Source: SZAS-79 sp964599095
GTDB taxonomy: Bacteria; Pseudomonadota; Gammaproteobacteria; Burkholderiales; SG8-39
Direction of reading: 5' to 3'
Assembly: GCA_964599095.1 (NCBI GenBank)
Contig: CAZREB010000006.1
Location: forward strand, 230,278 to 294,277
DNA length: 64,000 bases
Positions 28,465-37,078 of this stretch are shown in pieces. Below the pieces are notes generated by a model. The model had not been told where the DNA came from. It made no database searches and worked only from the letters and a program-made list of their open reading frames with translations. The translations under genes were made by a program, and so were the position numbers. The stretch's first letter is position 1. Every line of letters begins with the position of its first letter.

Positions 28465-29325
28465 TCAGAAGGACTTGCTGATCGAAAGGACGATCACGCC
28501 TTTGCCGGCGTCCTTCAGCTTGGTGCCCGCGGCGGCCGGCAGCGAGTTGCCGAAGCAGTAGAAACCCGTGTTTACCGGGCTGCAGCTACCCTTGGCATTC
28601 GTGTCGATATAAGAAGCCCCCAGGATCCAGCCGCTCAGATCCTTGGTCACGCCGAGCTTGTAGTCCGTGTAATTACCCTTCGTCAGGTCTGTGCCGGTAC
28701 TCCAGCCCTTGAGCTTGAAGGACCCAACGTGCCCGACCAGGCCCCAGCCGCCTCCAAGGTCGTAGGTTCCAGTAAGGTCGAGGTAGCCGGAACCCTTTGT
28801 TCCCGGCAGCGAGAAATAGTCGCCGATCGAATAGTTGTACTTGAGGGACAACCATTTCCACGAGCCACCGATGTAGATTTCCTTGTTGTCGACGGTACCG
28901 TTGAAGGTCTTCGTCGGCGTCTTGGGATTGACGAATGTCGTCCCGGACGCAGCGTTCGCGTCCGAACCGGGGTAGTAGTAGTAGATGTACCCAACATCCA
29001 GGCCCACATCGCCCCAGGTCTTCTTCCACCCGCCGTAAAAGTCCATCTCCAGGTTTCCGGCAGGAAAGCCGGCGCCCGAGCTGACGTTCGAGTTCCAGTT
29101 GCCGAGATAGATACCGCTCGCGTGGGAATAGTCGAAGCCGCCCTGGATCGCAGGTTTGGCAAAGGTCTGCGATATTCCGCGGAACCGGTACTCGCTGAAC
29201 AGGCCGACATTGCCTGTGAACGTGTGGTCCGACGGGGCGGCGGCCGGAGCCGCCGTTTGCGCCGAAACCGCGGCAGGAAGGGCTGTTACGGCGGCGATCG
29301 ACAAGGCGACGATAGACTTGCGCAT
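28465..29325 (-). CDS. TorF-family putative porin, first gene of the glnK-amtB unit
   Basis: 286 residues with a signal peptide (cleavage after VSA-QT near residue 22). The mature part starts FTGNVGLFSEYRFRGISQT, the hallmark of the proteobacterial TorF/TIGR02001 family, followed by alternating beta-strand segments rich in Tyr, Gly and Trp, and ends in a terminal aromatic residue (SISKSF) as outer-membrane beta-barrels do. Function is not established. Its position behind a sigma-54/NtrC-type promoter and before glnK-amtB suggests outer-membrane passage of a nitrogen source. ATG 29325 has GGAGA 8 nt upstream. Confidence 0.88.
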   Translation of the reverse strand: MRKSIVALSIAAVTALPAAVSAQTAAPAAAPSDHTFTGNVGLFSEYRFRGISQTFAKPAIQGGFDYSHASGIYLGNWNSNVSSGAGFPAGNLEMDFYGGWKKTWGDVGLDVGYIYYYYPGSDANAASGTTFVNPKTPTKTFNGTVDNKEIYIGGSWKWLSLKYNYSIGDYFSLPGTKGSGYLDLTGTYDLGGGWGLVGHVGSFKLKGWSTGTDLTKGNYTDYKLGVTKDLSGWILGASYIDTNAKGSCSPVNTGFYCFGNSLPAAAGTKLKDAGKGVIVLSISKSF

Positions 29326-29367
29326 GGCAGTGATCTCCAGAAAGAAAAAGGCTAGCTGAGGATGAAT

Positions 29368-29383
29368 AGCACCTGCCGTGCCA
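29368..29383 (-). promoter_or_regulatory. Sigma-54 (-24/-12) promoter of porin-glnK-amtB
   Basis: On the minus strand TGGCACG (29383-29377), a four-base spacer, then GTGCT (29372-29368). The consensus is TGGCACG-N4-TTGCA/T, so the invariant GG and GC are at the right spacing and only the first T of the -12 box differs. Transcription would begin near 29357, about 30 nt before the porin start. Confidence 0.8.
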
Positions 29384-29445
29384 GAGGCGAGAAGAGCCTA
29401 AGTTATTGATTATCAGACACCGTGAAAGCTCCCGGGAGACCTGCC

Positions 29446-29460
29446 GCACCAACATGGTGC
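29446..29460. promoter_or_regulatory. NtrC-type binding site upstream of the sigma-54 promoter
   Basis: GCACC-AACAT-GGTGC is a perfect dyad matching the NtrC operator pattern GCACY-N5-RGTGC. It is centred about 95 nt upstream of the expected transcription start of the porin-glnK-amtB unit, a normal enhancer distance. A second clear site was not seen. Confidence 0.75.
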
Positions 29461-29602
29461 TTTGGATCTCTAGGCTGTGCGGCCGTGGTGCGTGCGAAAC
29501 GGGCTAGCGTTTTACACGGGGGAGCCGGCCGAAGGCTGCGTGCTAGACTGGATTTACCCCACTCAAGACATGTCACCTCCCAATTCCCACCCGGCGATCG
29601 CT

Positions 29603-29857
29603 ATGACGGACCCCCGACTGATCGACGAAATCGGCGCCAGGCTTTCCGAAGTGCTGGCGAAATCTCCCGCCCGCGACGTCGAGAAGAATCTGCAAGCACT
29701 CCTTGCGTCGTTCTTCGACCGCTTCGACCTCGTCACCCGCGACGACTTCGAGGTCCAGAAGCGTGTCCTCGAGCGAGCCCACGCGCGGATCGCAGAACTC
29801 GAACGACGTTTGGGCGAGCTAGAGGCCTCGGAAACGCAAGGCGTCCCCCGCGTCTAG
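29603..29857 (+). CDS. ubiK: Ubiquinone biosynthesis accessory factor UbiK
   Basis: 84 residues. Matches the UbiK/YqiC (BMFP) family: an amphipathic N-terminal helix (LIDEIGARLSEVLAKSPARDVEKNLQ-type) then a coiled-coil C-terminus (VLERAHARIAELERRLGELE), which forms trimers and helps the late steps of ubiquinone assembly under aerobic conditions. The characteristic DFDLVTRDDFEVQKRVL-like segment is present. The start at 29603 fits the family; the upstream open frame has no homology. It precedes comM, a common pairing in this group. Confidence 0.88.
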   Translation: MTDPRLIDEIGARLSEVLAKSPARDVEKNLQALLASFFDRFDLVTRDDFEVQKRVLERAHARIAELERRLGELEASETQGVPRV

Positions 29858-29956
29858 TCCTGCGGCCCCTGCCTCCTGCCGATCCTTGGATGTAAACCCC
29901 CGGCGCGTGGTCGCCGTTGAGGGGGAGGAAGGCGCATTCGGCGCCCGGGAGAATGC

Positions 29957-31447
29957 ATGTCGCTCGCCGTTGTGCGGAGCCGCGCGCTCGTCGGAATCCG
30001 CGCACCGGAAGTCACCGTCGAGGTTCACCTCGGTCCGGGATTGCCGATGTTCGCAATCGTTGGGCTGCCGGATGCCGAAGTGAGGGAAGCAAAGGATCGT
30101 GTTCGTGCCGCGCTGAACCACGCCCGCTTCGAGTTTCCCGCGCGACGTATTACGGTCAACCTTGCGCCGGCAGATCTGCCCAAGGACTCGAGCCGGCTCG
30201 ACTTGCCGATCGCGCTCGGAATCCTTGCGGCGAGCGGACAGCTGCCGGCCGCTGCGCTCGAAGGCCACGAATTCGCCGGTGAATTGTCACTGACTGGAGA
30301 GCTTCGTCCGGTGCGCGGTGCGCTTGCCATGGCGCTCGCGGCCCGAGGCCGCGCGTTCGTGCTGCCGGAACAAAACGCCGCGGAGGCTTGCTTGGTTGGC
30401 GACGGCCATATCCTTCCCGCTCGTTCGCTCCTCGAGGTGTGCGCACACTTGCGCGGGGAGTGCAAGCTGGCGCCGCATTCAAGTCGTGCCGAGAAGAGGC
30501 TGCCGTCGTATCCGGACATGGCTGAAGTGAAAGGCCAAGTGCATGCCAAGCGGGCACTCGAGGTCGCAGCTGCCGGTGGGCACAGCCTGTTGATGGTCGG
30601 CCCTCCCGGATCGGGCAAGTCGATGCTTGCCGCCCGCTTCCCCGGCCTGCTGCCGATGCTCGACGAGCAAGAGGCGCTTGAAGTAGCGGCGGTGCACTCC
30701 GCGGCAGGCACGTTCCTGCCCGCGCAGTGGGGCGAGAGGCCTTATCGGGCACCGCATCACACCGCATCCGCCATCGCGCTGGTCGGGGGCGGTGGCAATC
30801 CAAGGCCCGGGGAGATCTCTCTTGCTCACCATGGCGTGCTGTTCCTGGACGAACTGCCCGAGTACCCGCGCAGTGTCCTCGAAACCTTGCGCGAGCCGCT
30901 CGAAACCGGCAGCGTGTCGATTGCGCGCGCCGCGAGGCATGCCCGGTTTCCGGCGCGCTTCCAGCTGCTTGCGGCCATGAATCCCTGTCCCTGCGGATAC
31001 CTCGGCCATCCGTCGGGAAAGTGCCGTTGCACTCCAGACGTTGTTGCCCGCTATCGTTCACGGTTGTCCGGCCCCCTGGCAGACAGGATCGACCTGAAAA
31101 TCGAAGTCCCGGCCCTGCCGGTGGGAGAACTTGGCGCCGCCACTTGCGGGGAGTCAAGCGTTTTGATTCGCGCGAGGGTAGAGAGGGCTCGCGCAACCCA
31201 GGCGGCGCGCCAAGGGCATTCGAATGCCTTGCTCGGCGCGCGGGAGACCGAGACTTATTGCGCTCCGTGCATGCAGGGCGAGACGCTGCTGAGGAATGCC
31301 ATCGCGAAGCTCTCGCTTTCGGCGCGCGCATACCACCGCATCCTGCGCGTGGCCCGCAGCATCGCCGATCTCGCGTTCAGCCGGGACATCGACGCCGCCC
31401 ACATTGCCGAGGCGATCCAATACCGCCGGCTCGATCCGGCGTTCTGA
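29957..31447 (+). CDS. comM: ComM/YifB family Mg-chelatase-like AAA+ ATPase
   Basis: 496 residues. The N-terminal part (about 1-165) has a Lon-protease-like fold, then Walker A GPPGSGKSMLAARFPGLLP, Walker B HHGVLFLDELPEY, and a cysteine-containing insert CPCGYLGHPSGKCRCTP; the C-terminal domain ends HIAEAIQYRRLD. ComM is a helicase promoting branch migration in natural transformation of homologous DNA. Together with dprA at the left edge it suggests, without proving, competence. Confidence 0.94.
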   Translation: MSLAVVRSRALVGIRAPEVTVEVHLGPGLPMFAIVGLPDAEVREAKDRVRAALNHARFEFPARRITVNLAPADLPKDSSRLDLPIALGILAASGQLPAAALEGHEFAGELSLTGELRPVRGALAMALAARGRAFVLPEQNAAEACLVGDGHILPARSLLEVCAHLRGECKLAPHSSRAEKRLPSYPDMAEVKGQVHAKRALEVAAAGGHSLLMVGPPGSGKSMLAARFPGLLPMLDEQEALEVAAVHSAAGTFLPAQWGERPYRAPHHTASAIALVGGGGNPRPGEISLAHHGVLFLDELPEYPRSVLETLREPLETGSVSIARAARHARFPARFQLLAAMNPCPCGYLGHPSGKCRCTPDVVARYRSRLSGPLADRIDLKIEVPALPVGELGAATCGESSVLIRARVERARATQAARQGHSNALLGARETETYCAPCMQGETLLRNAIAKLSLSARAYHRILRVARSIADLAFSRDIDAAHIAEAIQYRRLDPAF

Positions 31448-31477
31448 GGCGCCGTTTTGCTATAGTCGGCCGGACGG

Positions 31478-32302
31478 ATGGCTACCTACGCGATTGGCGA
31501 TGTGCAGGGTTGCATGGACGAACTGGAAGCGCTCCTTGCGGCATGCGCATTCGATCTGCGTCGGGACCGCCTTTGGTTTGTCGGAGATCTGGTCAACCGC
31601 GGACCCGCCTCGCTTGAGGTGTTGCGCTATGTGAAGAATCTCGGCACAAGGGCCATTGTGGTGCTCGGAAACCACGATCTGCACCTGCTGTGTGTTGCCG
31701 AAGGGTTTGCGAAGAACCGACCCGACGACACCCTCGAAGAAGTGTTGAGAGCGCCGGATCGTGCCGAACTGCTTGACTGGCTGCGCACGCGGCAGCTGAT
31801 GCACGCGGAGGCGGGCCTGGTCCTGGTCCACGCCGGGCTGCTTCCGCAGTGGACCGTTGCACGCGCGCTTGAACTGGCGCGCGAAGTCGAAACGGCACTG
31901 CGCGGTCCGCAATACCGGCAAATGCTTGCCCACCTCTATGGAAGCGAGCCCAGCGAGTGGGGCGACGCGCTTGCCGGTCCGGATCGCTTGCGGGTCATCG
32001 TCAACGCGATGACCCGGATGCGTTTCTGCACCGACCGCGGAAAGATGGAATTCCGCGCGAAGGGGGCGCTGGACGATGCACCGCCGGGGTATCGCGCCTG
32101 GTTCGACGTGCCGTGTCGCCTGAGCGCCGAAGCCACCGTCATCTGCGGGCATTGGTCCGCTTTGGGCTTGCGGATCGAGCGTGGCTTGCTGGCGCTCGAT
32201 ACCGGTTGCATCTGGGGGGGTGCACTTAGCGCAGTGAGGCTGGAGGACCGACGGCTATTCCAGGTCCCCGGCGCCCCGTACCAGGGTCCGGCCCTCGATT
32301 GA
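31478..32302 (+). CDS. apaH: Symmetrical bis(5'-nucleosyl)-tetraphosphatase
   Basis: 274 residues. Splits diadenosine tetraphosphate into two ADP. It has the phosphoesterase metal motifs GDVQGC (residues 7-12), GDLVNRGP and GNHDLHLL. Length is normal. A candidate -10 element TATAGT lies about 20 nt before the ATG, and comM ends 30 nt upstream. Confidence 0.96.
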   Translation: MATYAIGDVQGCMDELEALLAACAFDLRRDRLWFVGDLVNRGPASLEVLRYVKNLGTRAIVVLGNHDLHLLCVAEGFAKNRPDDTLEEVLRAPDRAELLDWLRTRQLMHAEAGLVLVHAGLLPQWTVARALELAREVETALRGPQYRQMLAHLYGSEPSEWGDALAGPDRLRVIVNAMTRMRFCTDRGKMEFRAKGALDDAPPGYRAWFDVPCRLSAEATVICGHWSALGLRIERGLLALDTGCIWGGALSAVRLEDRRLFQVPGAPYQGPALD

Positions 32303-32368
32303 CAGTTTGTGTTTGCGTATCGAGGACGGTTGCCGGGCCGTGGACTATCGGTAAGAAGCAAAAGCGAA

Positions 32369-32422
32369 CGCTTCAAGGCTTGCGGCAAAATGGGCAACCA
32401 GCTTTGCAATTTTCTTGAAGCG
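32369..32422. repeat. Spaced inverted repeat before the HIT protein gene
   Basis: CGCTTCAAG (32369-32377) is perfectly inverted as CTTGAAGCG (32414-32422), with a 36-nt spacer containing more partial complementarity (GCTTGC / GCAAAGC). Its right arm ends about 22 nt before the HIT start, so it may fold in the mRNA leader. No known RNA family is recognised. Confidence 0.35.
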
Positions 32423-32444
32423 CAAAAGTATGGGGGTGACGGAC

Positions 32445-32879
32445 ATGACGGACTGCGTATTCTGCAGGATAGTCGCAAAGGAAATTCCCGCGAGCGTCGT
32501 GTTCGAGGACGAGCACACTCTCGCGTTCATGGACCTGGGCCAGGTCAATCCCGGCCATGTCCTTGTCGCCACCAAGGCCCACGTCGAGAACGTGTTCGGA
32601 CTGGACGACGCGCAGGCAGGCGCAGTCATGCGGACGGCCGCCAAGGTGGCGCGCGCCACGCGGGCCGCGTTCGGCGCACCTGGCCTGAACCTCTTCCAGG
32701 CTAACGGCAAGGCCGGCGCGCAGACTGTGTTCCATTTCCACGTACATGTCCTGCCGCGCTGGGAAAACGACGGCATGAGCCTCGCGTGGCCGGCCAAGAA
32801 TCCGCCGCGCGAGACGCTCCAGGACTACGGCGAGAAGATCCGGGCGGCGCTTGCCGCGCCTACCAGGGCGAGTAGCTGA
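32445..32879 (+). CDS. HIT family nucleotide-binding hydrolase
   Basis: 144 residues. Starts CVFCRIVAKEIPASVVFEDEHTLAFMDL and has the histidine triad HFHVHVLPRW with the catalytic middle histidine, typical of Hint/HIT nucleoside phosphoramidases or diadenosine hydrolases. The ATG at 32445 (GGGGTG 7 nt upstream) is preferred; ATG 32430 or TTG 32415 are possible. The 3' end overlaps the convergent kinase gene by 20 nt. Confidence 0.9.
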   Translation: MTDCVFCRIVAKEIPASVVFEDEHTLAFMDLGQVNPGHVLVATKAHVENVFGLDDAQAGAVMRTAAKVARATRAAFGAPGLNLFQANGKAGAQTVFHFHVHVLPRWENDGMSLAWPAKNPPRETLQDYGEKIRAALAAPTRASS

Positions 32880-33795
32880 ATTCCCGCCTGAACCGGTCGG
32901 CGATGTACTGGCTTGCGAAAGCGTGGTTCTGGCCGCCGCGATGTTCGATCTTGATGGATCCCATGAGCGCTCCCAGGCGCCCGGTGCTCGGCCAGTCCCA
33001 TCCTTTCGCAATACCGTACAACAGCCCGGCCCGGTAAGCATCGCCGCAGCCGGTGGGATCGAGGATCGCTGCGGGTGTCACTATCGGGATCTCATATTGC
33101 TTGCCGCCGGCGAATATCAGCGACCCCTTCGCGCCAAGGGTCACGACGAGTGCTTTCACCCCCTTGGCCATCGACTCGAGACTCATGCCGGTCTTCTCCT
33201 CGAGCATCTTGCCCTCGTAGTCGTTGACCGCAACGTAATCGGCGAGCCGCACGAACTCCGACAGTTCCTCGGCCGAGAACATCGGCAGTCCCTGGCCGGG
33301 ATCGAAGACGAAGGGAATCCCGGCGGCGGCACATTCGCGGGCATGCTGCAGCATGCCGGTCTTGCCGTCCGGCGCGATGATCGCGAGCTTGGCGCCCAGG
33401 GACGCGTCGATGCGGTTCTCGTGCGAATGGTTCATCGCGCCCGGATGGAAAGCGATGATCTGGTTGTTGTCGAGATCGGTCGTGATGAATGCCTGGGCGG
33501 TGAACTGGCCGGTGATTTTCCTGAGATGCGCGCCGGACAGGCCCTGTCCCGCGAGGCGGTCGAGGTAAGGGGCGATGTCTTCGCCGACAGTGGCCATCAC
33601 GATCGGGTCGCCGCCCAGCATCTTGAGGTTGTAGCCTATGTTGGCTGCGCAGCCGCCATATTCACGCCTCATCTCGGGCGTCAGGAAGCAGACGTTGAGG
33701 ATGTGCAACTGGTCGGCGAGCAGGTGATTCTTGAACCGGTCGGGGAACACCATGATGGTGTCGTAGGCGACCGAACCCGTGATGAGAGTACGCAA
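32860..33795 (-). CDS. PfkB-family sugar/nucleoside kinase
   Basis: 311 residues of the ribokinase superfamily. The N-terminal glycine-containing motif is EYGGCAANIGYNLKMLGG, and the C-terminal signature DPTGCGDAYRAGLLYG holds the catalytic Asp and the anion hole. The substrate could be adenosine, ribose or another sugar; the motifs do not decide. It is the last gene of a long minus-strand run starting near 39.2 kb, 15 nt after the DUF3426 gene. Confidence 0.9.
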   Translation of the reverse strand: MRTLITGSVAYDTIMVFPDRFKNHLLADQLHILNVCFLTPEMRREYGGCAANIGYNLKMLGGDPIVMATVGEDIAPYLDRLAGQGLSGAHLRKITGQFTAQAFITTDLDNNQIIAFHPGAMNHSHENRIDASLGAKLAIIAPDGKTGMLQHARECAAAGIPFVFDPGQGLPMFSAEELSEFVRLADYVAVNDYEGKMLEEKTGMSLESMAKGVKALVVTLGAKGSLIFAGGKQYEIPIVTPAAILDPTGCGDAYRAGLLYGIAKGWDWPSTGRLGALMGSIKIEHRGGQNHAFASQYIADRFRREFSYSPW

Positions 33796-33810
33796 GGGGA
33801 CCTTTCGATA

Positions 33811-34821
33811 TTATTTGTTGCCGGAATCCAGGCAGCGCGAAGGATAGCTCAACTGCCAGAACGGCGAGGACGAAACCGGCGGGCAGGGATAAAACAGGAA
33901 TAACTGGTAACCGGTGGCCAGGATGCCGCCGGTATCGAGGAACAGGCGCACCGCCTCCTCCGCACCGCCATTCATCCCGGTTGCAACAGCGGCTTTTCTT
34001 TCCTGGAGGTAGTCGCGCGGCCGGAGCACCTTGCGAATTACGGCGCGCTCGGCCTGGTCGGTCAAGGTCAGCTCGAGATCCGGAAACTCCTGCGCGAACG
34101 GCGCACGGTTGCGCAACAACGCGTTCAGCACGATGACGCCGGGCCTCTGCGTATCGGCTTGCAGGTCCGACGACTCGATGCTCAACAATTCCGCCCGCCG
34201 CGGCAGCCTGACCTCGCAACCGAGCATGTCGCATGCCGTGTCCAAGTAGGGGCGGGACTGGGGCAGCAGCACGCCGATCTCCGTCCTGAAATGCAAGCCC
34301 GCCTGAAACGTGAGCGCGCACAGGGCGATTGCCGCGAGAAGAAACCAGACCGCCATATGCTTTGACGGCGACGGTCCGCGATTGAGGAACGCCGGGACTG
34401 CGGCCGGTTCGGCCGCGCCCCTCGCCGTCAGGCCGGCTGTCTCGATGATGAGGGATGCGGGCCGCTCTGCGGCGGTTGTCGGGATCGGGGCGACCGGTTC
34501 GGGGATTGCAGGCTCCGGCGCAGCCGGAAGCGATTCGGTCTCGCGATCTTCGGACCCGGACCCTGGCTTCACCGCCACTTCGCCTGCGCGGTCGATGCCG
34601 GGCCACGGCTTCTCCGAGTGCTCGCGGCCCTCGAAAAGCGCCAACTGCGGCGAGGGCTCCTCCGGCAGCGCCGCGGCAGCCTCTTCGGTCAGGAGGCAGG
34701 CGACGCCGTCGAAGACCGACGAGCATTTCCCGCAGCGTACTCGCCCCCCGCGCGCCGAGAGTTGCGCAGGCAGCACGCGGAAAGTCGTAGCGCACGTGGG
34801 ACAGCGGGTGACCAGGCTCAT
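33811..34821 (-). CDS. Zinc-ribbon DUF3426 membrane protein
   Basis: 336 residues. The N-terminal zinc ribbon is TRCPTCATTFRVLPAQL ... RVRCGKCSSVFDG (two CxxC pairs, MJ0042 type). A proline/alanine-rich acidic linker (about 60-150) leads to one membrane helix (about 165-190: HMAVWFLLAAIALCALTFQAGL), and the rest is the DUF3426 domain, probably periplasmic. Function unknown. The ATG at 34821 overlaps the prmA stop (ATGA), so the two are coupled. Confidence 0.9.
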   Translation of the reverse strand: MSLVTRCPTCATTFRVLPAQLSARGGRVRCGKCSSVFDGVACLLTEEAAAALPEEPSPQLALFEGREHSEKPWPGIDRAGEVAVKPGSGSEDRETESLPAAPEPAIPEPVAPIPTTAAERPASLIIETAGLTARGAAEPAAVPAFLNRGPSPSKHMAVWFLLAAIALCALTFQAGLHFRTEIGVLLPQSRPYLDTACDMLGCEVRLPRRAELLSIESSDLQADTQRPGVIVLNALLRNRAPFAQEFPDLELTLTDQAERAVIRKVLRPRDYLQERKAAVATGMNGGAEEAVRLFLDTGGILATGYQLFLFYPCPPVSSSPFWQLSYPSRCLDSGNK

Positions 34822-35699
34822 AGGCGTGTGCCGGTCAGGAGCACCCAGCCCTCTTCCCGATCCGTCACTTCCATGCAAAACTGTCCTGCGTATGCGGCGG
34901 CCACCTCGACCGACTGCGGCTCGAGGATCCCGGAAAGTGCGATCCGCCCGGCGCTTTGGGCGCTGATCAGGGGCGCGAGGACGATCAGCGGGTTGGCGAG
35001 AATATTGGCCACGACGATGTCCGAGGGCCCGGCACGAAACGCATCCGGGGTACAGAACCGCGCCACGACCTCGTTCTTCGCGGCATTTTCCTGCGCAGCC
35101 GAGATGGCCTGCGGGTCAATGTCTACGCCGGTGACGCATCGCGCACCAAGGCGGGCTGCGACGATGGCCAATATACCGGAACCGCATCCGTAGTCCAGAA
35201 AGCTCTCCCCGCCCTTCAATGTGCGGGCGAGCCAGCGCAGCATCAGCCGCGTCGTCGGATGGCTTCCGGTGCCGAAGGCCAGCCCGGGGTCGATCGAGAT
35301 GTTGACGGCCCCCCGGTCCGGGGGCTCGCACCAGCTTGGCACGATCCACAGGCGGTCACTGATCCGGATCGGCTCGAACTGGAGTTGTGTGCGCCTTACC
35401 CAGTCCTCATCCTCCACAACGGACGTCTCGAAGGAAGGTGGCGGGATTGCGCATGCCTCTGCCGCGCATTCCACGATTGCCCGGGGATCGGCCCGCTGGT
35501 CGACCAAGGCGGTCAGCAGGTTGCGGCGCCAGGGCTGCGCCGGCCCCGTCCCGGGCTCGGCGAATTGCGCCGCCTCGTCCGGCGTGCCTGCATCGGCATC
35601 GTCGCAGCTGACCGAAAGCGCGCCAGCCTCGATCAACGCATCGGCGATCGCTTCCGCGACCCCGGCTTCGGCATACAGTCTGATCGCGAGCCAAGCCAT
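34818..35699 (-). CDS. prmA: Ribosomal protein L11 methyltransferase
   Basis: 293 residues. N-terminal substrate-recognition domain (about 1-120) and an AdoMet domain with DPGLAFGTGSHPTT, motif I DYGCGSGILAIVAARLGA, acidic GVDIDPQAI and NILANPLIVLAP. It trimethylates lysines and the N-terminus of L11. It is 11 nt from accC and overlaps the DUF3426 gene. Confidence 0.97.
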   Translation of the reverse strand: MAWLAIRLYAEAGVAEAIADALIEAGALSVSCDDADAGTPDEAAQFAEPGTGPAQPWRRNLLTALVDQRADPRAIVECAAEACAIPPPSFETSVVEDEDWVRRTQLQFEPIRISDRLWIVPSWCEPPDRGAVNISIDPGLAFGTGSHPTTRLMLRWLARTLKGGESFLDYGCGSGILAIVAARLGARCVTGVDIDPQAISAAQENAAKNEVVARFCTPDAFRAGPSDIVVANILANPLIVLAPLISAQSAGRIALSGILEPQSVEVAAAYAGQFCMEVTDREEGWVLLTGTRL

Positions 35700-35710
35700 C
35701 CGGCAGGTCC

Positions 35711-37078
35711 CTACTTGGCGACCTTCTTCTTTTCCAGCGCGAGTTTCTGCTCGAGGTAGTGGATCGAGGCGCCGCCCTTGATGAATCCCTTGTCGTTCAG
35801 AAGGTCCTGGTGAAGCGGGATGTTCGTCTGGATGCCTTCGACCACCATTTCGGAAAGCGCGATGCGCATGCGGCGGATCGCCTGGTCACGCGTTGCCCCG
35901 TATGCGATCACCTTGCCGACCATCGAATCGTAGTTCGGCGGAACTGAATATCCCTGGTAGACATGGGAGTCCACCCGGATGCCCGGCCCTCCGGGCGGAT
36001 GATACGACGTGATCTTTCCCGGGGACGGCGTGAACTTGTAGGGGTCCTCGGCATTGATCCGGCATTCGAGCGCGTGGCCGCGCAGCTGGATGTCACGCTG
36101 GCGGAACGGCAGTTTCTCACCGGCCGCAATCCGGATCTGCATCTGCACGATATCGATCCCGGTGATCATCTCGGTCACCGGGTGCTCCACCTGCACGCGG
36201 GTGTTCATCTCGATGAAGAAGAATTCGCCGTTCTCGTACAGGAATTCGAACGTGCCCGCGCCGCGATAGCCGATCTTCTTGCAGGCTTCGACGCACCGCT
36301 CGCCTACCCGGTCGCGCAGCCGAGTCGACAATTCCGGCGCAGGTGCCTCTTCGACGACCTTCTGGTGCCGGCGCTGCATCGAGCAGTCCCTTTCGCCGAG
36401 GAATACCGCGTTCTTGTGCTCGTCGGCGAGGATCTGGATTTCTATGTGGCGCGGGTTCTCGAGAAACTTCTCCATGTAGACCATTGGGTTCGAGAAAGCC
36501 GCCTGCGCTTCCTGGCGAGTGAGGCTGACGGCGTTCAACAACGCCGCCTCGGTGTGCACCACCCGCATTCCGCGTCCGCCGCCGCCGCCGGAGGCCTTGA
36601 TGATCACCGGGTAGCCTACTTTGCGGGCAATTTTCACGATCTCGGCGGGCGTATCCGGCAGCGCGCCCTCGGATCCCGGGACGCAAGGCACGCCGGCCTT
36701 GATCATGGCGGCCTTGGCGCTGACCTTGTCGCCCATCAGCCGGATGTTGTCCGGGTACGGCCCGATGAACACGAAGCCCGACTTCTCGACCTTGTCGGCG
36801 AAGTCCGCGTTCTCCGAAAGAAACCCGTAGCCCGGGTGAATGGCTTCGGCGTCGGTGACCTCCGCTGCGCTGATGATCGCGGGGATGTTGAGATAGCTCT
36901 GCGAAGCCGGCGCGGGACCGATGCATACCGATTCGTCGGCAAGCTTCACGTATTTCGCCTCGGTGTCGGCTTCCGAGTGCACGACCACCGTGCGGATCCC
37001 GAGCTCGCGGCAGGCGCGCTGGATCCGCAGCGCGATCTCGCCGCGGTTGGCGATCAGGATCTTGCCGAACGTCGACAT
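35711..37078 (-). CDS. accC: Acetyl-CoA carboxylase, biotin carboxylase subunit
   Basis: 455 residues. Carboxylates biotin on AccB with ATP and bicarbonate, the first half-reaction of fatty acid synthesis. It has the N-terminal KILIANRGEIALRIQRAC, the glycine-rich ATP loop KASGGGGGRGMRVV, the MQRRHQKVVEEAPAP and EMNTRVQVEHPVTE signatures. The ATG shares one base with the accB stop (TGATG). The frame is open upstream through accB but that is a shadow. Confidence 0.98.
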   Translation of the reverse strand: MSTFGKILIANRGEIALRIQRACRELGIRTVVVHSEADTEAKYVKLADESVCIGPAPASQSYLNIPAIISAAEVTDAEAIHPGYGFLSENADFADKVEKSGFVFIGPYPDNIRLMGDKVSAKAAMIKAGVPCVPGSEGALPDTPAEIVKIARKVGYPVIIKASGGGGGRGMRVVHTEAALLNAVSLTRQEAQAAFSNPMVYMEKFLENPRHIEIQILADEHKNAVFLGERDCSMQRRHQKVVEEAPAPELSTRLRDRVGERCVEACKKIGYRGAGTFEFLYENGEFFFIEMNTRVQVEHPVTEMITGIDIVQMQIRIAAGEKLPFRQRDIQLRGHALECRINAEDPYKFTPSPGKITSYHPPGGPGIRVDSHVYQGYSVPPNYDSMVGKVIAYGATRDQAIRRMRIALSEMVVEGIQTNIPLHQDLLNDKGFIKGGASIHYLEQKLALEKKKVAK

